DNA from: Allobosea lathyri | GTDB lineage: Bacteria > Pseudomonadota > Alphaproteobacteria > Rhizobiales > Beijerinckiaceae | DNA: 64,000 nucleotides | Assembly (NCBI RefSeq): GCF_900108245.1 | Contig: NZ_FNUY01000001.1 | Location: forward strand, 907,285-971,284 | Direction: 5' to 3' | Part shown: piece by piece, positions 55,390-64,000 of the stretch | Numbering within the stretch: position 1 is the stretch's first letter | Layout: each line of letters starts with the position of its first letter | The notes under the pieces: generated by a model | Told to the model about the DNA's origin: nothing | Databases searched by the model: none | The model's input: the letters and a program-made list of their open reading frames with translations, nothing else | Program-made: the position numbers and the translations under genes

Positions 55390-58344
55390 ATGGGCGGGCT
55401 GCTGTGTGACAGGCTGGAGGCGGCGTCGGTTTTGCCGGCTCGCGTCAAGGCGGAGGCGGTGCTCACGCGCGAGCTGATCGAGCGGCTGCATGATGACGCG
55501 GCCGCCGAGGCGCTGCGTCGCCATTTCGCCGATCACCCACGCTCCACTGCCCTTGTTGCCGGGGTGCTCGCGCATGCGCCCTTCCTCACGCAGATCACGC
55601 GCTTCGATCCCGATGGCCTGCTCGCCTGCCTGGCGACGGAGCCGGAAGCGCGCCGCGATGGCCTGCTTCAGGGCATGCTCGCCTACGGCACAACAGCAAC
55701 GGACACCGCCGATCTGATGCGCGAGTTGCGGCGGTTCCGCCGGGCGATGGCCCTGCTCATCGCTCTGGCGGATATCGGCGGCGTCTGGGACGTCGAGACG
55801 GTGACGTCGGCGCTGACCGCGACAGCCGACATGGCAGTCAAGCTCGCCACAGATCACGTCCTGCGACAGGCCGCCGAACTCGGCCGCATCAGGTTGGCCG
55901 ATCCCGCTACGCCCGGCATCGGCTCCGGTCTCGTCGTGCTGGCGCTCGGCAAGCACGGCGCCGGCGAGCTGAACTACTCCTCCGACATCGATATCGTCGT
56001 TTTCTTCGATCCCGACGCAGCCGAGGCCGCTGGCGTCGCCGAGCCGTCGAGCCTGTTCGTCAAACTGACGCAGCAGATTGCCCGCATCATCCAGGAGCGC
56101 ACGCCGGACGGTTATGTCTTCCGCGTCGACCTTCGGCTGCGTCCCGACCCAGCCTCGACCCATGTCGCGGTCTCGCTGCCATCGGCCTATTCCTATTACG
56201 AGACGGTCGGGCAGAACTGGGAACGGGCCGCCATGATCAAGGCGCGCCCGGTGGCCGGCGACATCGCGGTCGGCCAGCGCTTCATCGGGGATCTCGCGCC
56301 GTTCATCTGGCGCAAATATTTCGATTTCGCGGCTATCGCAGACATTCATGCGATGAAGCGCCAGATCCAGACCGTGAAGGGCCACGAGACGATCGCGGTC
56401 GCCGGGCATAACGTGAAGCTGGGCCGTGGCGGCATTCGCGAGATCGAGTTCTTCGTGCAGACACAGCAGCTCGTCTTCGGTGGGCGGCGGACGGCGTTGC
56501 GCGGTCCGCGCACGCTCGAAATGCTGGCCGAATTGACGAAGGAAGGCTGGATCACACCGCAGGCGCGCGATGAACTGGCCGAATCCTATCGGTGGCTGCG
56601 CACCATCGAACACCGCCTGCAGATGCGCCATGACGAGCAGACGCAGACCCTGCCCAAGCAGGCCGCCGATCTGGAAGCCTTCGCCCGCTTCTGCGGCTAT
56701 CCCTCGACCGCGGCCTTCGGCAAGGCGCTGACCGCTCATGCAAGACGCGTCGAAGGGCATTACGCGCTGCTCTTCGAGGAGGGGCCGAGCCTTGCCAGCG
56801 AAGCCGGCACGCTGAGCTTCACCGGCACGGAGCTTGATCCCGACACGCTGGAGACGCTGCAGAAGCTTGGCTTTCGCGATGCCAGGACCGCGGCCGAGAC
56901 GGTGCGCGGCTGGCATTTCGGCCGCCGTGCGGCCGTGACCAGCGCGCGGGCCCGCGAGGTGCTCACCGAGCTCACTCCGGCGCTGCTGGTCGCGCTCGGA
57001 CGTACCGCCGATCCCGACGGCGCGCTCGCCCATCTCGACAACGCCTTCGTGCGCATGCCCGCCGCTGTCGAACTGCTGACGCTGCTGCGCTCGCATGGCT
57101 CGCTGCTGACGATCTTCACCGAAATTCTTGGCAGCGCCCCGCGTCTCGCCAAGGTCGCTGCGCTCCACCCCCATGTGCTCGACGGGATCATCGACCCGGC
57201 CTTCGGCTCGGCGACGCTCGATGCCGATGCCCTGACGAAGCGCGTCCGCAGCGTGGTCGGCGCGCCGCCGCCAAGCGTGGAGGATGGGCTCGACCGGCTG
57301 CGCGATGCCGCCCGCCAGGAGAATTTCCTGGTCGGAGCCCGGCTGCTTTCGGGCGTCTATCCGGCGCAGGCCGCAGGCCAGGCCTATTGCGCCGTGGCGG
57401 AGGCCTGCCTGCGCGTGGCTTTCGAGGATACGCGCGACGCCTTCGCCACCGATCATGGCGTGGTCGAGGGCGCGCAGGCCGTGGTGCTCGGGCTGGGACG
57501 GCTCGGCGCGGGTGAACTCACGCCTTCCTCCGATCTCGACCTCATGCTGATCTATGATCGGCCCGAGGAGGCCGAGGCCAGCAATGGCCGCAAGCCGCTC
57601 GACCCCGTGACCTGGCATGTCCGTTTCACGCAGCGCCTCGTCGCCGCGCTGACCGTGCCGACGCGGCGCGGCACGCTCTACGAGGTCGACATGCGGCTGC
57701 GTCCCTCCGGCAACAAGAGCCCGGCGGCGACGCAGTTCGCCGGCTTCGAAGCCTATCACTCCGGCGAAGCCGAAATCTGGGAGGAGATGGCGCTGACCCG
57801 TGCTCGCGTCGTGGCGGGCGACGACGCTCTTGCAGCGCGGGTCGAGACAGCGATCCGGGCGATCCTGACGCGCCAGCGCGATCCCGCCAAGGTGGCAGCG
57901 GCTGTGGCCGAGATGCGGGTGCTGATCGCCAAAGAGAAGGGCGAGAAGAACCCCTGGGATCTGAAGCTCGCGGCCGGCGGCCTGACCGATCTGGACTTTC
58001 TGGCTCAATTTCTGGTGCTGGCCTATGCCAGCGCGCATCCGGGCCTGCTCGTCAAGGATACGGGCTCGATCTTTATGGCTGCGCGCGAGGCGGGCCTGCT
58101 GTCGCCGGCTGATGCCACGGCGCTGGGCGAGGCGCTTCGTCTGATCGGCGATGTTCAGCTCTGGCAGCGCTTCACGGTCGAGGAGGCCTTCGATCCCGCC
58201 GCTGTCCCGGCCCGTGTGCTGCGTCGCATCGCGACGGCGGTCGGGCGGCCCGACGTCAAGGTGCTGCGGGCGGAAATGGATGAGGTGCGCGGCGGCGTTC
58301 GGGCGATCTTCACCCGGATACTCGGCGCTGCCCGCTCAGGCTGA
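55390..58344 (+). CDS. glnE: Bifunctional glutamine synthetase adenylyltransferase/adenylyl-removing enzyme GlnE
   Basis: The 984-residue enzyme adds and removes AMP on a tyrosine of glutamine synthetase in response to PII and glutamine, controlling nitrogen assimilation. Both nucleotidyltransferase domains are intact: LALGKHGAGELNYSSDIDIVVFF near residue 185 (AMP removal) and LGLGRLGAGELTPSSDLDLMLIYD near residue 700 (AMP addition). Full family length. It lies 15 bases after the kinase gene and ends only three bases from the convergent PAS kinase gene. Confidence 0.96.
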   Translation: MGGLLCDRLEAASVLPARVKAEAVLTRELIERLHDDAAAEALRRHFADHPRSTALVAGVLAHAPFLTQITRFDPDGLLACLATEPEARRDGLLQGMLAYGTTATDTADLMRELRRFRRAMALLIALADIGGVWDVETVTSALTATADMAVKLATDHVLRQAAELGRIRLADPATPGIGSGLVVLALGKHGAGELNYSSDIDIVVFFDPDAAEAAGVAEPSSLFVKLTQQIARIIQERTPDGYVFRVDLRLRPDPASTHVAVSLPSAYSYYETVGQNWERAAMIKARPVAGDIAVGQRFIGDLAPFIWRKYFDFAAIADIHAMKRQIQTVKGHETIAVAGHNVKLGRGGIREIEFFVQTQQLVFGGRRTALRGPRTLEMLAELTKEGWITPQARDELAESYRWLRTIEHRLQMRHDEQTQTLPKQAADLEAFARFCGYPSTAAFGKALTAHARRVEGHYALLFEEGPSLASEAGTLSFTGTELDPDTLETLQKLGFRDARTAAETVRGWHFGRRAAVTSARAREVLTELTPALLVALGRTADPDGALAHLDNAFVRMPAAVELLTLLRSHGSLLTIFTEILGSAPRLAKVAALHPHVLDGIIDPAFGSATLDADALTKRVRSVVGAPPPSVEDGLDRLRDAARQENFLVGARLLSGVYPAQAAGQAYCAVAEACLRVAFEDTRDAFATDHGVVEGAQAVVLGLGRLGAGELTPSSDLDLMLIYDRPEEAEASNGRKPLDPVTWHVRFTQRLVAALTVPTRRGTLYEVDMRLRPSGNKSPAATQFAGFEAYHSGEAEIWEEMALTRARVVAGDDALAARVETAIRAILTRQRDPAKVAAAVAEMRVLIAKEKGEKNPWDLKLAAGGLTDLDFLAQFLVLAYASAHPGLLVKDTGSIFMAAREAGLLSPADATALGEALRLIGDVQLWQRFTVEEAFDPAAVPARVLRRIATAVGRPDVKVLRAEMDEVRGGVRAIFTRILGAARSG

Positions 58345-58347
58345 GGC

Positions 58348-60648
58348 TCACGCCGCCTTGGCGGTGATCCGCCCGGCGCCGCCATCCAGCGGCAGATGGA
58401 CCATGACGATTGTGCCGGCGCCGATCGCCGAGCGCAGGCGCAGCGAGCCGCCATGCAGTTCGGCAAGCGAGCGGGCGATGGCCAGACCCAGCCCCGAGCC
58501 CTTGTAGCTGCGGGTGAGGTCGCCCTCGACCTGCTCGAAGGGGCGCCCGATGCGGTCGATCTTTTCCTTGGGAATGCCGATGCCGGTGTCCTCGACATAG
58601 ATATTGATCGCGCCGGGGACGTGGCGGGCGCGGATCGCGATCTTGCCGGATTCGGGCGTGAACTTGACCGCGTTGTCGAGCAGATTGCCGAGGATCTGGT
58701 AGAGCGCGTGCGGATCGGCCTCGATATGGGTGTCCAGCGGGCCTTCGATCGTGAGCGCGAGCTGCTTGCGCACGATCTCGTCCTGAACCCGGCGAACGGC
58801 CTCGTCGAGCACGGGGCCGACCGAGATGTCCGACTTCTCCAGATGCAGGCGGCCGGATTCGATACGCGACATGTCGAGGATGTCGTTGATGACGCTGAGC
58901 AGGTAGCCACCGCTGGAGCGGATGTCGCGGACATAGTCGAGATAGCGGTCGCAGCCGAGATTGCCGAAGAGGCCGTTCTCCATGATCTCGGAGAAGCCGA
59001 TGATGGCATTGAGCGGCGTGCGCAGTTCATGGCTCATATTGGCCAGGAATTCCGATTTGGCGCGGTTGGCGGTCTCGGCCGCCGCCTTCTGTTCGAGATA
59101 GCGCTCGGCCATGTCGGCCAGCTGCTGCGCCTGCGCTTCCAGCTTTTGGCGCGAGGCCTTGAGATCGGTGACGTGCATCAGGAGCTGGTGCTCGGACTGC
59201 GTCAGCCGCTCTTCCTGCTGCTTGAGCTTGGTGATGTCGGTGCCGACCGAGACCGAGCCGCCATCCTTGGTGCGGCGCCCGTTGATCTGGAGCCAGCGGC
59301 CGTCCGAGAGGCGCGCTTCGTAGGACGAGGAGCCGACCGTGCCGCGCATCGTGCGAACCGGCTCGCGGTCGATATTGGGCTGTGCGCTTAGAGCCATGAT
59401 CTCTTCATGGCTGGCGCCAAGCTGGAGGGCGTCGCCCGGCAACTGATGCAGTTGCTGGTATTTGGCGTTGCAGAGCACGAGCCGATTGTCGGCATCCCAG
59501 AGCACGAAGGCTTCCGAGATCGCCTCCACCGCATCGCGCAGGCGGGCATCGGCGGTCGCGGTCTGCTCGGCCATGCGGCGCTGTTCGGAGATGTCGACGA
59601 CGATGCCGACGAGATGCTGAGAATGGGTGCGCCGGTCGACGACGAGCTCGGCGCGGGCCTTGAGCCAGACCCAGCCGCCGGCGCTGTCGCGGACACGGAA
59701 TTCCTGATCGAGATGGCTTGCCTCGCCGCGGCTGATCGCGTCGGCCAGGGCATAGAGATCGACATCGTCGCGATGGATGAAGCCGCTGACCTCGCCGAAG
59801 GACATGTATTGGCCGGTGCGGTCATAGCCCAGCAAAGCGTACATCGAATCCGACCAGTAGATCCGTCCGCGCGCCAGGTCCCAATCCCATAATCCGCAAT
59901 GGCCGCGGTTGAGGGCGGTGTCGATGCGCTCGCGAACCCGGTCGCAATCCTCGTCGGCGGCGCTGGCGCGCTTGGACTGCAGGATGAAGGCAAGGGTGAT
60001 CATGCCGAGAACCAGGGTGGCCGAGCCGAAAAGCACGGCGAGCCCGTTGCGGCGGTCCTCCCAACCGGACAAGGCACGCGACACCGGCTGGAACACCGCG
60101 ACCTGGCCGAGGGGGGCAGCCAGATTGCGCACGGTCGCGAACACGTCGGCGCCGCCCGGCAGGGTGATCCGCATCACGCCGGCGCGATCGCCGAATACGG
60201 TGAGGGGCTGGGTCTGGCCGAGGAAGTCGACGAGCGTCCGCTGGGTCTGGCCGATCACCGGCTCGCTGGCGACGATGCGACCGTCGGCCGAGCTGACATG
60301 GACGATACGGCCCTGTGTGGCGAGGTGCTTCGAGGCGATGCCGGCAAGGACGGCGCCGAGCTCCTTTTCCGCCCGCGATGCGGCGTCGAGTTCACGTGCG
60401 ATGAGCGAGGAGATGAGGTCGATATCCGTGCTGGCTTTTGCCAGCGCATCGTCCCGCATCGCCGTGGCCTGGATCACGGCCCCGGTGCCGAGGATCGCCA
60501 TGAACATCACGACGAGCGCTGGGATGACGGTGCGGAATGTCGGTTCCAGGCTCTCGAACCGCTGGAAAAGCGGATGTGTGAGCGACCTGGCCACACCCAG
60601 AATCGAATCTGCGCGCACAGGTGCGCAGCTCGCGTTGGCACGCGTCAT
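58348..60648 (-). CDS. PAS-domain hybrid-type sensor histidine kinase, PleC/DivJ-like
   Basis: The 766-residue inner-membrane kinase has membrane segments near residues 39-59 and 203-222 with a long periplasmic sensor domain between. Two PAS domains follow (MYALLGYDRTGQYMSFGEV... and SEAFVLWDADNRLVLCNAKYQQLH regions), a coiled coil (DLKASRQKLEAQAQQLADMAERYLEQKAAAE) and HisKA with NMSHELRTPLNAIIGFSEIMEN. ATP motifs are NLLDNAVKFTP and GSGLGLAIARSL. GGGGGA lies six bases before the ATG at 60648. No regulator gene is adjacent. Such kinases control cell cycle or envelope functions in this class; the partner is unknown. Confidence 0.9.
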   Translation of the reverse strand: MTRANASCAPVRADSILGVARSLTHPLFQRFESLEPTFRTVIPALVVMFMAILGTGAVIQATAMRDDALAKASTDIDLISSLIARELDAASRAEKELGAVLAGIASKHLATQGRIVHVSSADGRIVASEPVIGQTQRTLVDFLGQTQPLTVFGDRAGVMRITLPGGADVFATVRNLAAPLGQVAVFQPVSRALSGWEDRRNGLAVLFGSATLVLGMITLAFILQSKRASAADEDCDRVRERIDTALNRGHCGLWDWDLARGRIYWSDSMYALLGYDRTGQYMSFGEVSGFIHRDDVDLYALADAISRGEASHLDQEFRVRDSAGGWVWLKARAELVVDRRTHSQHLVGIVVDISEQRRMAEQTATADARLRDAVEAISEAFVLWDADNRLVLCNAKYQQLHQLPGDALQLGASHEEIMALSAQPNIDREPVRTMRGTVGSSSYEARLSDGRWLQINGRRTKDGGSVSVGTDITKLKQQEERLTQSEHQLLMHVTDLKASRQKLEAQAQQLADMAERYLEQKAAAETANRAKSEFLANMSHELRTPLNAIIGFSEIMENGLFGNLGCDRYLDYVRDIRSSGGYLLSVINDILDMSRIESGRLHLEKSDISVGPVLDEAVRRVQDEIVRKQLALTIEGPLDTHIEADPHALYQILGNLLDNAVKFTPESGKIAIRARHVPGAINIYVEDTGIGIPKEKIDRIGRPFEQVEGDLTRSYKGSGLGLAIARSLAELHGGSLRLRSAIGAGTIVMVHLPLDGGAGRITAKAA

Positions 60649-60862
60649 GCCCGTCCCCCTTCGGAAGTCATACCGTAAGTAAGATCGGGAGACGTGCCGC
60701 ATCCCCGCGAATCACGTTCAATAGAATCCGAGGACGTTGCTTTGTCTAGCTTTGAGTTGAGTAAACCCGTACGAATTCGCCTTAAGGTTGTGGGGATTGG
60801 GCGAATGAATCCTGTGCGGGTAATAAAACGTTAATGTTTCGGACAGGTGCCGCCGAACGCGC

Positions 60863-63508
60863 TCAGGCGAGCGCGCGTTCGGCGATGTCGGAGACGTCGC
60901 GGGAGAGGTTCGGCGTCCGCGCGACCATGGCCAGCGCCTGCTCCGCCAGAGCCTTTCTGCCGGGCTCGAGCATGCGCCAGCTCTTGAACGATCCGAGCAG
61001 CCGCGAGGCGACCTGCGGATTGCTCCGGTCGAGCGCGATCACGATATCGGCGACGAAACCGTAGCCGGCGCCGTCCGGCCGGTTGAACTGGGTCAGGTTG
61101 GCGGCAAAGCCCCCGATCAGCGAGCGCACGCGATTGGGATTGCCGAGCGAGAAGGCCGGATGCTGCATCAGGCTCTTCACGCGCTCCAGCGTTCCAGCCT
61201 CGGCAATCAGCGCCTGCGCCATCAGCCATTTGTCGAGCACGAGCGGCTCGTCCGCATAGGTCTTCGCGAAGCGCTCGATCAGCTGCTCGCGCGCCGCGCC
61301 GGGGATCAAGGTCATCGCCGCGAGCGCCGCCAAGCGGTCCGTCAGGTTGTCGGACTCCGCGAACTGGCTCTCGGCAAGCTGGGTTCCTCTAGCCGGATCG
61401 GCGATTGCGATCAGCCCGAGCATCTCGTTGCGCAGGGCTCGTCGACCGGCCGATGTCGCATCGGGCTTGTAGTGTCCGCCGGTCCCGAGCGCTTCGCGCA
61501 GTTCAAGCAACACCGGCACGAGCGGGGTTCCGATGGTCGCCGCCAGGCTGCGATGAGCCGCGTGGATGGCCGAGGGATCGACATCGCCGCCGATCTCGCG
61601 GGCGATATCGGCGAGTGCGGGCAAGCGCAGCACCTGTGCGGCGAAAGCCGGGTCCGCCAGTGCCTGCTCGCGCAGGAAATCGTCGAGCGCCCCGGCAAGC
61701 GCGCCGGCAGTCGCACTGAGCGCACGCTGGTCCGCGCCCTTGCGACCGGCGGAGACGAGCGCGCGGGTCGCGACGCTCTGCAGGGCCTGCCAGCGATTGA
61801 AGGAATCGCTGTCGGCTGAGAACAGCCGCAGCAGATCGGCGTCGGCGAGATCGAGCTCGAGCCGCACGGGTGCGGAAAACCCGCGCAGCAGCGATGGGAT
61901 CGGCGGCTCCATGACATCGGTAAACGTCACCGAGACCGATGGCTGGTCGAGTACGATCAGCCCGTCGCCGGCATAGGCGTTGGAGCCGGTCTTCAGCGGG
62001 ATGTCGCCGGCCTTGCCGACGAGACCGAGCGAAACCGGCAGCACGACGGGCTGCTTTTCCGGCTGGCCCGGCGTCGGAGGCGTGGTTTGGGCGAGGTCGA
62101 GCGTGTAGCTCCTAGCCGCCGCGTCATAGCGGCCCGTGGCCACGATGGTCGGCGTACCCGCCTGCTCGTACCAGCGCGCGAAATGCCCGAGATCCTTGCC
62201 GGAACTCTCCGCGAAACAGGCGAGGAACTCCTCGATCGTGGCGGCCGTGCCGTCGCAGCGCTCGAAATAGAGGTCCATCCCGGCCCGGAAGGCATCCTCG
62301 CCAATGAGCGTCTTCAGCATGCGGATCACCTCCGCGCCCTTCTCATAGACGGTCGGCGTGTAGAAGTTGTTGATCTCCTTGTAGGCGCGCGGCCTCACCG
62401 GGTGGGCCAACGGGCCGGCATCCTCCGAGAACTGCGTCGTGCGCAGCGTCCGCACATCGGCGATCCGCTTCACCGAGCGCGAGCGCTCGTCGGAGGAGAA
62501 TTCCTGGTCGCGGAAGACGGTGAGCCCTTCCTTGAGACAGAGCTGGAACCAGTCGCGACAGGTGATGCGGTTGCCGGTCCAGTTATGGAAGTACTCATGC
62601 GCGATGATCGCCTCGATCGAGGCGTAATCGCCATCGGTCGCGGTCTGTGGGTCGGCGAGCACATATTTGTCGTTGAAGATGTTGAGGCCCTTGTTCTCCA
62701 TCGCGCCCATGTTGAAGTCCGACACGGCGACGACGTTGAACACGTCGAGATCATAGTTGCGGCCGAAGACCGCCTCGTCCCAGCGCATGCAGCGCCTGAG
62801 CGAATCCATCGCCCAGCCGGCGCGGCCCGCCTTGCCGGGCTCGACATAGACAGCGAGTTCGACCTTGTGGCCATCGGCCGTGACATAGTCTTCGCGGACC
62901 TTGTCGAGCGCCCCGCCGACCAGCGCGAAGAGATAGGCCGGCTTCGGATGCGGGTCGTGCCAGACGGCGAAATGGCGGTCGCTGCCCGCGACTTCGCCGG
63001 CCGCGACGAGGTTGCCGTTCGAGAGCAGTACGGGCGCTTCGGCCTTGGCGGCCTCGAGCCGCACGGTATAGACGCTCATCACGTCCGGCCGGTCGAGGAA
63101 ATAGGTGATGCGGCGGAAGCCGTCGGCCTCGCATTGTGTGCAGTAGACCTTCGAGGAGCGATAAAGCCCCATCAGCTTCGTGTTGACGGCGGGATCGAGC
63201 GTCGTCTCGATCGTCAAGGTGAAGCCGCGCTGCGGCGGAGCGTGAACCGTCAATGCCTGCGACGTCGCGCTGTATGCGGCGTCATCGAGAGCGGCGCCGT
63301 CCAGTTGTACCCGGCCTAGCGTGAGATCGTCGCCGTCGAGGACGAGCGGCGCGCCCGGCTGGCCCGCGGGATTGGGGCGCAGGCCCAGCAGCGCCCGCAC
63401 CTGCGTCTGGTGCGGATGAAGGCTGATGTCGAGATCGACCGTGTCGATCAACCAGTCGGAGGGGCGGTAATCCTCGAGGCGGATCAGCGGGGCGTCGTCG
63501 GTGCGCAT
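60863..63508 (-). CDS. pepN: Aminopeptidase N
   Basis: The 881-residue M1 metallopeptidase releases N-terminal amino acids from peptides in the cytosol. GAMENKGLN (substrate-binding motif) lies near residue 268 and the zinc motif HEYFHNWTGNR near residue 300, with the second Glu in LKEGLTVFRDQEF. Full length for the family, with the C-terminal domain (DUF3458 type). The ATG at 63508 is chosen over one at 63556, which adds sixteen non-conserved residues. Confidence 0.95.
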   Translation of the reverse strand: MRTDDAPLIRLEDYRPSDWLIDTVDLDISLHPHQTQVRALLGLRPNPAGQPGAPLVLDGDDLTLGRVQLDGAALDDAAYSATSQALTVHAPPQRGFTLTIETTLDPAVNTKLMGLYRSSKVYCTQCEADGFRRITYFLDRPDVMSVYTVRLEAAKAEAPVLLSNGNLVAAGEVAGSDRHFAVWHDPHPKPAYLFALVGGALDKVREDYVTADGHKVELAVYVEPGKAGRAGWAMDSLRRCMRWDEAVFGRNYDLDVFNVVAVSDFNMGAMENKGLNIFNDKYVLADPQTATDGDYASIEAIIAHEYFHNWTGNRITCRDWFQLCLKEGLTVFRDQEFSSDERSRSVKRIADVRTLRTTQFSEDAGPLAHPVRPRAYKEINNFYTPTVYEKGAEVIRMLKTLIGEDAFRAGMDLYFERCDGTAATIEEFLACFAESSGKDLGHFARWYEQAGTPTIVATGRYDAAARSYTLDLAQTTPPTPGQPEKQPVVLPVSLGLVGKAGDIPLKTGSNAYAGDGLIVLDQPSVSVTFTDVMEPPIPSLLRGFSAPVRLELDLADADLLRLFSADSDSFNRWQALQSVATRALVSAGRKGADQRALSATAGALAGALDDFLREQALADPAFAAQVLRLPALADIAREIGGDVDPSAIHAAHRSLAATIGTPLVPVLLELREALGTGGHYKPDATSAGRRALRNEMLGLIAIADPARGTQLAESQFAESDNLTDRLAALAAMTLIPGAAREQLIERFAKTYADEPLVLDKWLMAQALIAEAGTLERVKSLMQHPAFSLGNPNRVRSLIGGFAANLTQFNRPDGAGYGFVADIVIALDRSNPQVASRLLGSFKSWRMLEPGRKALAEQALAMVARTPNLSRDVSDIAERALA

Positions 63509-63643
63509 GGAAACCCTGGATAGGCGAAGCTCGGGTTTCGTATGTAGCCCCTGCACGGCGATGCCGGAAGAGCGGGCGGCGACTGTGGCTACTGCCGTGT
63601 CGCCTCTAGTTTTTCGCGTTTAGGTCGCTTTTAGAGGGCTGGT

Positions 63644-63724
63644 CATCCCGGACAAGCCGCATAGCGGCGCCGATCCGGGATCCATTCCAGAACCTCCATC
63701 GTCAAAAGCTCCGGAATGGATCCC
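63644..63724. repeat. Intergenic palindromic repeat interrupted by the IS110 element
   Basis: GGGATCCATTCC at 63677-63688 and GGAATGGATCCC at 63713-63724 are perfect inverted arms. The left side continues outward as GGTCATCCCGGACAAGCCGC..., and in an intact copy the right side would be its complement (GGATCGGCGC...). It is not: after 63724 unrelated sequence begins, so the IS probably inserted here. Confidence 0.6.
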
Positions 63725-63888
63725 TGTTTGTCAGATTCGTGTCATGTTTGGTGCGGGCGGGAAGCCGTTGGATCCCTGGTGGGGAACACCGTGTTCCGGC
63801 TCGGTTCCCGCCCGCGTTTGCGTAACCCCATCCTGAACAGTTGACCGAGGCCGCTAGCACCGGACCTCGCAGCACAGGGACAGGCACC
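63725..63888 (+). ncRNA. Candidate IS110 left-end bridge RNA region
   Basis: IS110-group elements encode a bridge RNA in the non-coding left end, before the recombinase gene. Here a perfect 11-bp stem (GCGGGCGGGAA 63753-63763 with TTCCCGCCCGC 63805-63815) encloses an internal loop and an apical hairpin (GGAACAC/GTGTTCC, 63783-63797). The 5' loop strand (63769-63778) is TGGATCCCTG, identical to the insertion junction at 63717-63726. A further hairpin CGAGG/CCTCG (63846-63868) precedes the ATG. Exact ends are unknown. Confidence 0.5.
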
Positions 63889-64000
63889 ATGACCATACAC
63901 CCCTGCTTCATCGGTTGCGATATCGCCAAGCATCATCTCGATCTGTTCGACGAGACGAGCGGGCAGAGCCTTCGCATCGCCAATACGGGCGCGGCGATCG
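63889..64000 (+). CDS. IS110-family transposase, N-terminal part, cut by the window edge
   Basis: The first 37 residues (MTIHPCFIGCDIAKHHLDLFD...) match the RuvC-like DEDD domain start of IS110 transposases, where GxDxAKxxxD supplies the first catalytic Asp. AGGGACAGG lies a few bases before the ATG. It lies in a candidate mobile element inserted after pepN. The rest of the gene, and so whether it is intact, is outside the window. Confidence 0.85.
   Translation, partial: MTIHPCFIGCDIAKHHLDLFDETSGQSLRIANTGAAI

Larger units (their letters stand above)
63557..63888. other. Gene-free region: palindromic repeat followed by IS110 left end
   Basis: About 70 bases follow the pepN start, then a rhizobial palindromic repeat (about 63644-63724) that appears cut, then the 5' non-coding end of an IS110-family element (about 63725-63888). 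Minus-strand frames across it are not credible genes. Confidence 0.6.

Noticed and set aside
53764..58038. A 1424-codon open frame on the minus strand
   Set aside because: It is opposite to glnE and a kinase gene whose plus-strand products have full family motifs. Long antisense frames are expected in GC-rich DNA; its translation has no domain and an odd Arg/Gln/Gly-rich composition.
63702..63929. A minus-strand frame across the IS left end
   Set aside because: It spans non-coding IS end and the start of the transposase on the other strand; no family features.

Overview
The window is a high-GC alphaproteobacterial chromosome segment, most like a Hyphomicrobiales (Rhizobiales) genome of the Bosea type. 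The main reasons are the block feuN-like/feuP/feuQ - ccmI-ccmE-ccmF-ccmH - degP - response regulator/kinase - glnE, which is the gene order known from Sinorhizobium relatives; a complete Rhodobacter-type gene transfer agent (GTA) cluster; a Rhizobium ReAV-type asparaginase; and several intergenic palindromic repeats of the kind scattered through rhizobial genomes. The genus is inferred, not proven.

Layout. 0.3-10 kb: a stand-alone Lrp ligand-binding domain protein, an alpha/beta hydrolase, a zinc-type asparaginase, an orphan TadG/VWA protein behind an A+T-rich promoter region, a Tat-exported beta-helix protein, pyroglutamyl peptidase, the MeaB GTPase and two tandem DUF900 lipoprotein hydrolases. 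10-18 kb: an Lrp regulator divergent from a methionine gamma-lyase-like enzyme, a MazEF toxin-antitoxin pair, a DUF3750 protein, a four-gene polyamine ABC transporter and a small secreted Tyr/Gly/Arg-rich protein. 18-29 kb: methylmalonyl-CoA mutase (mutA and mutB) with thiD between the subunits, a DUF2780-like protein, a HerA-like ATPase, the manganese transporter MntH with two palindromic operator candidates, an M20 dipeptidase and a LOG-family protein.

29.1-45 kb: the GTA structural cluster, g1 to g15 in canonical order and all intact. It starts behind a sigma70-like promoter followed by a terminator-like hairpin. Between the major capsid gene and the head-tail connector gene lie two secreted chymotrypsin-fold serine proteases on the opposite strand. 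Their signal-peptide cleavage would directly expose a VVGG N-terminus, and both lack the Asp that gives trypsin its specificity. This is the most unusual gene arrangement in the window.

45-58 kb: a small periplasmic protein plus a FeuP/FeuQ-type two-component system, the cytochrome c maturation operon ccmIEFH, a DegP protease, a second two-component system and the glutamine synthetase adenylyltransferase GlnE. 58-63.5 kb: a PAS-domain histidine kinase and aminopeptidase N. 63.5-64 kb: an intergenic palindrome apparently interrupted by an IS110-family element whose transposase starts at 63889 and runs off the window. Its 5' non-coding end can fold like a bridge RNA and carries a 10-nt copy of the sequence at the insertion junction.
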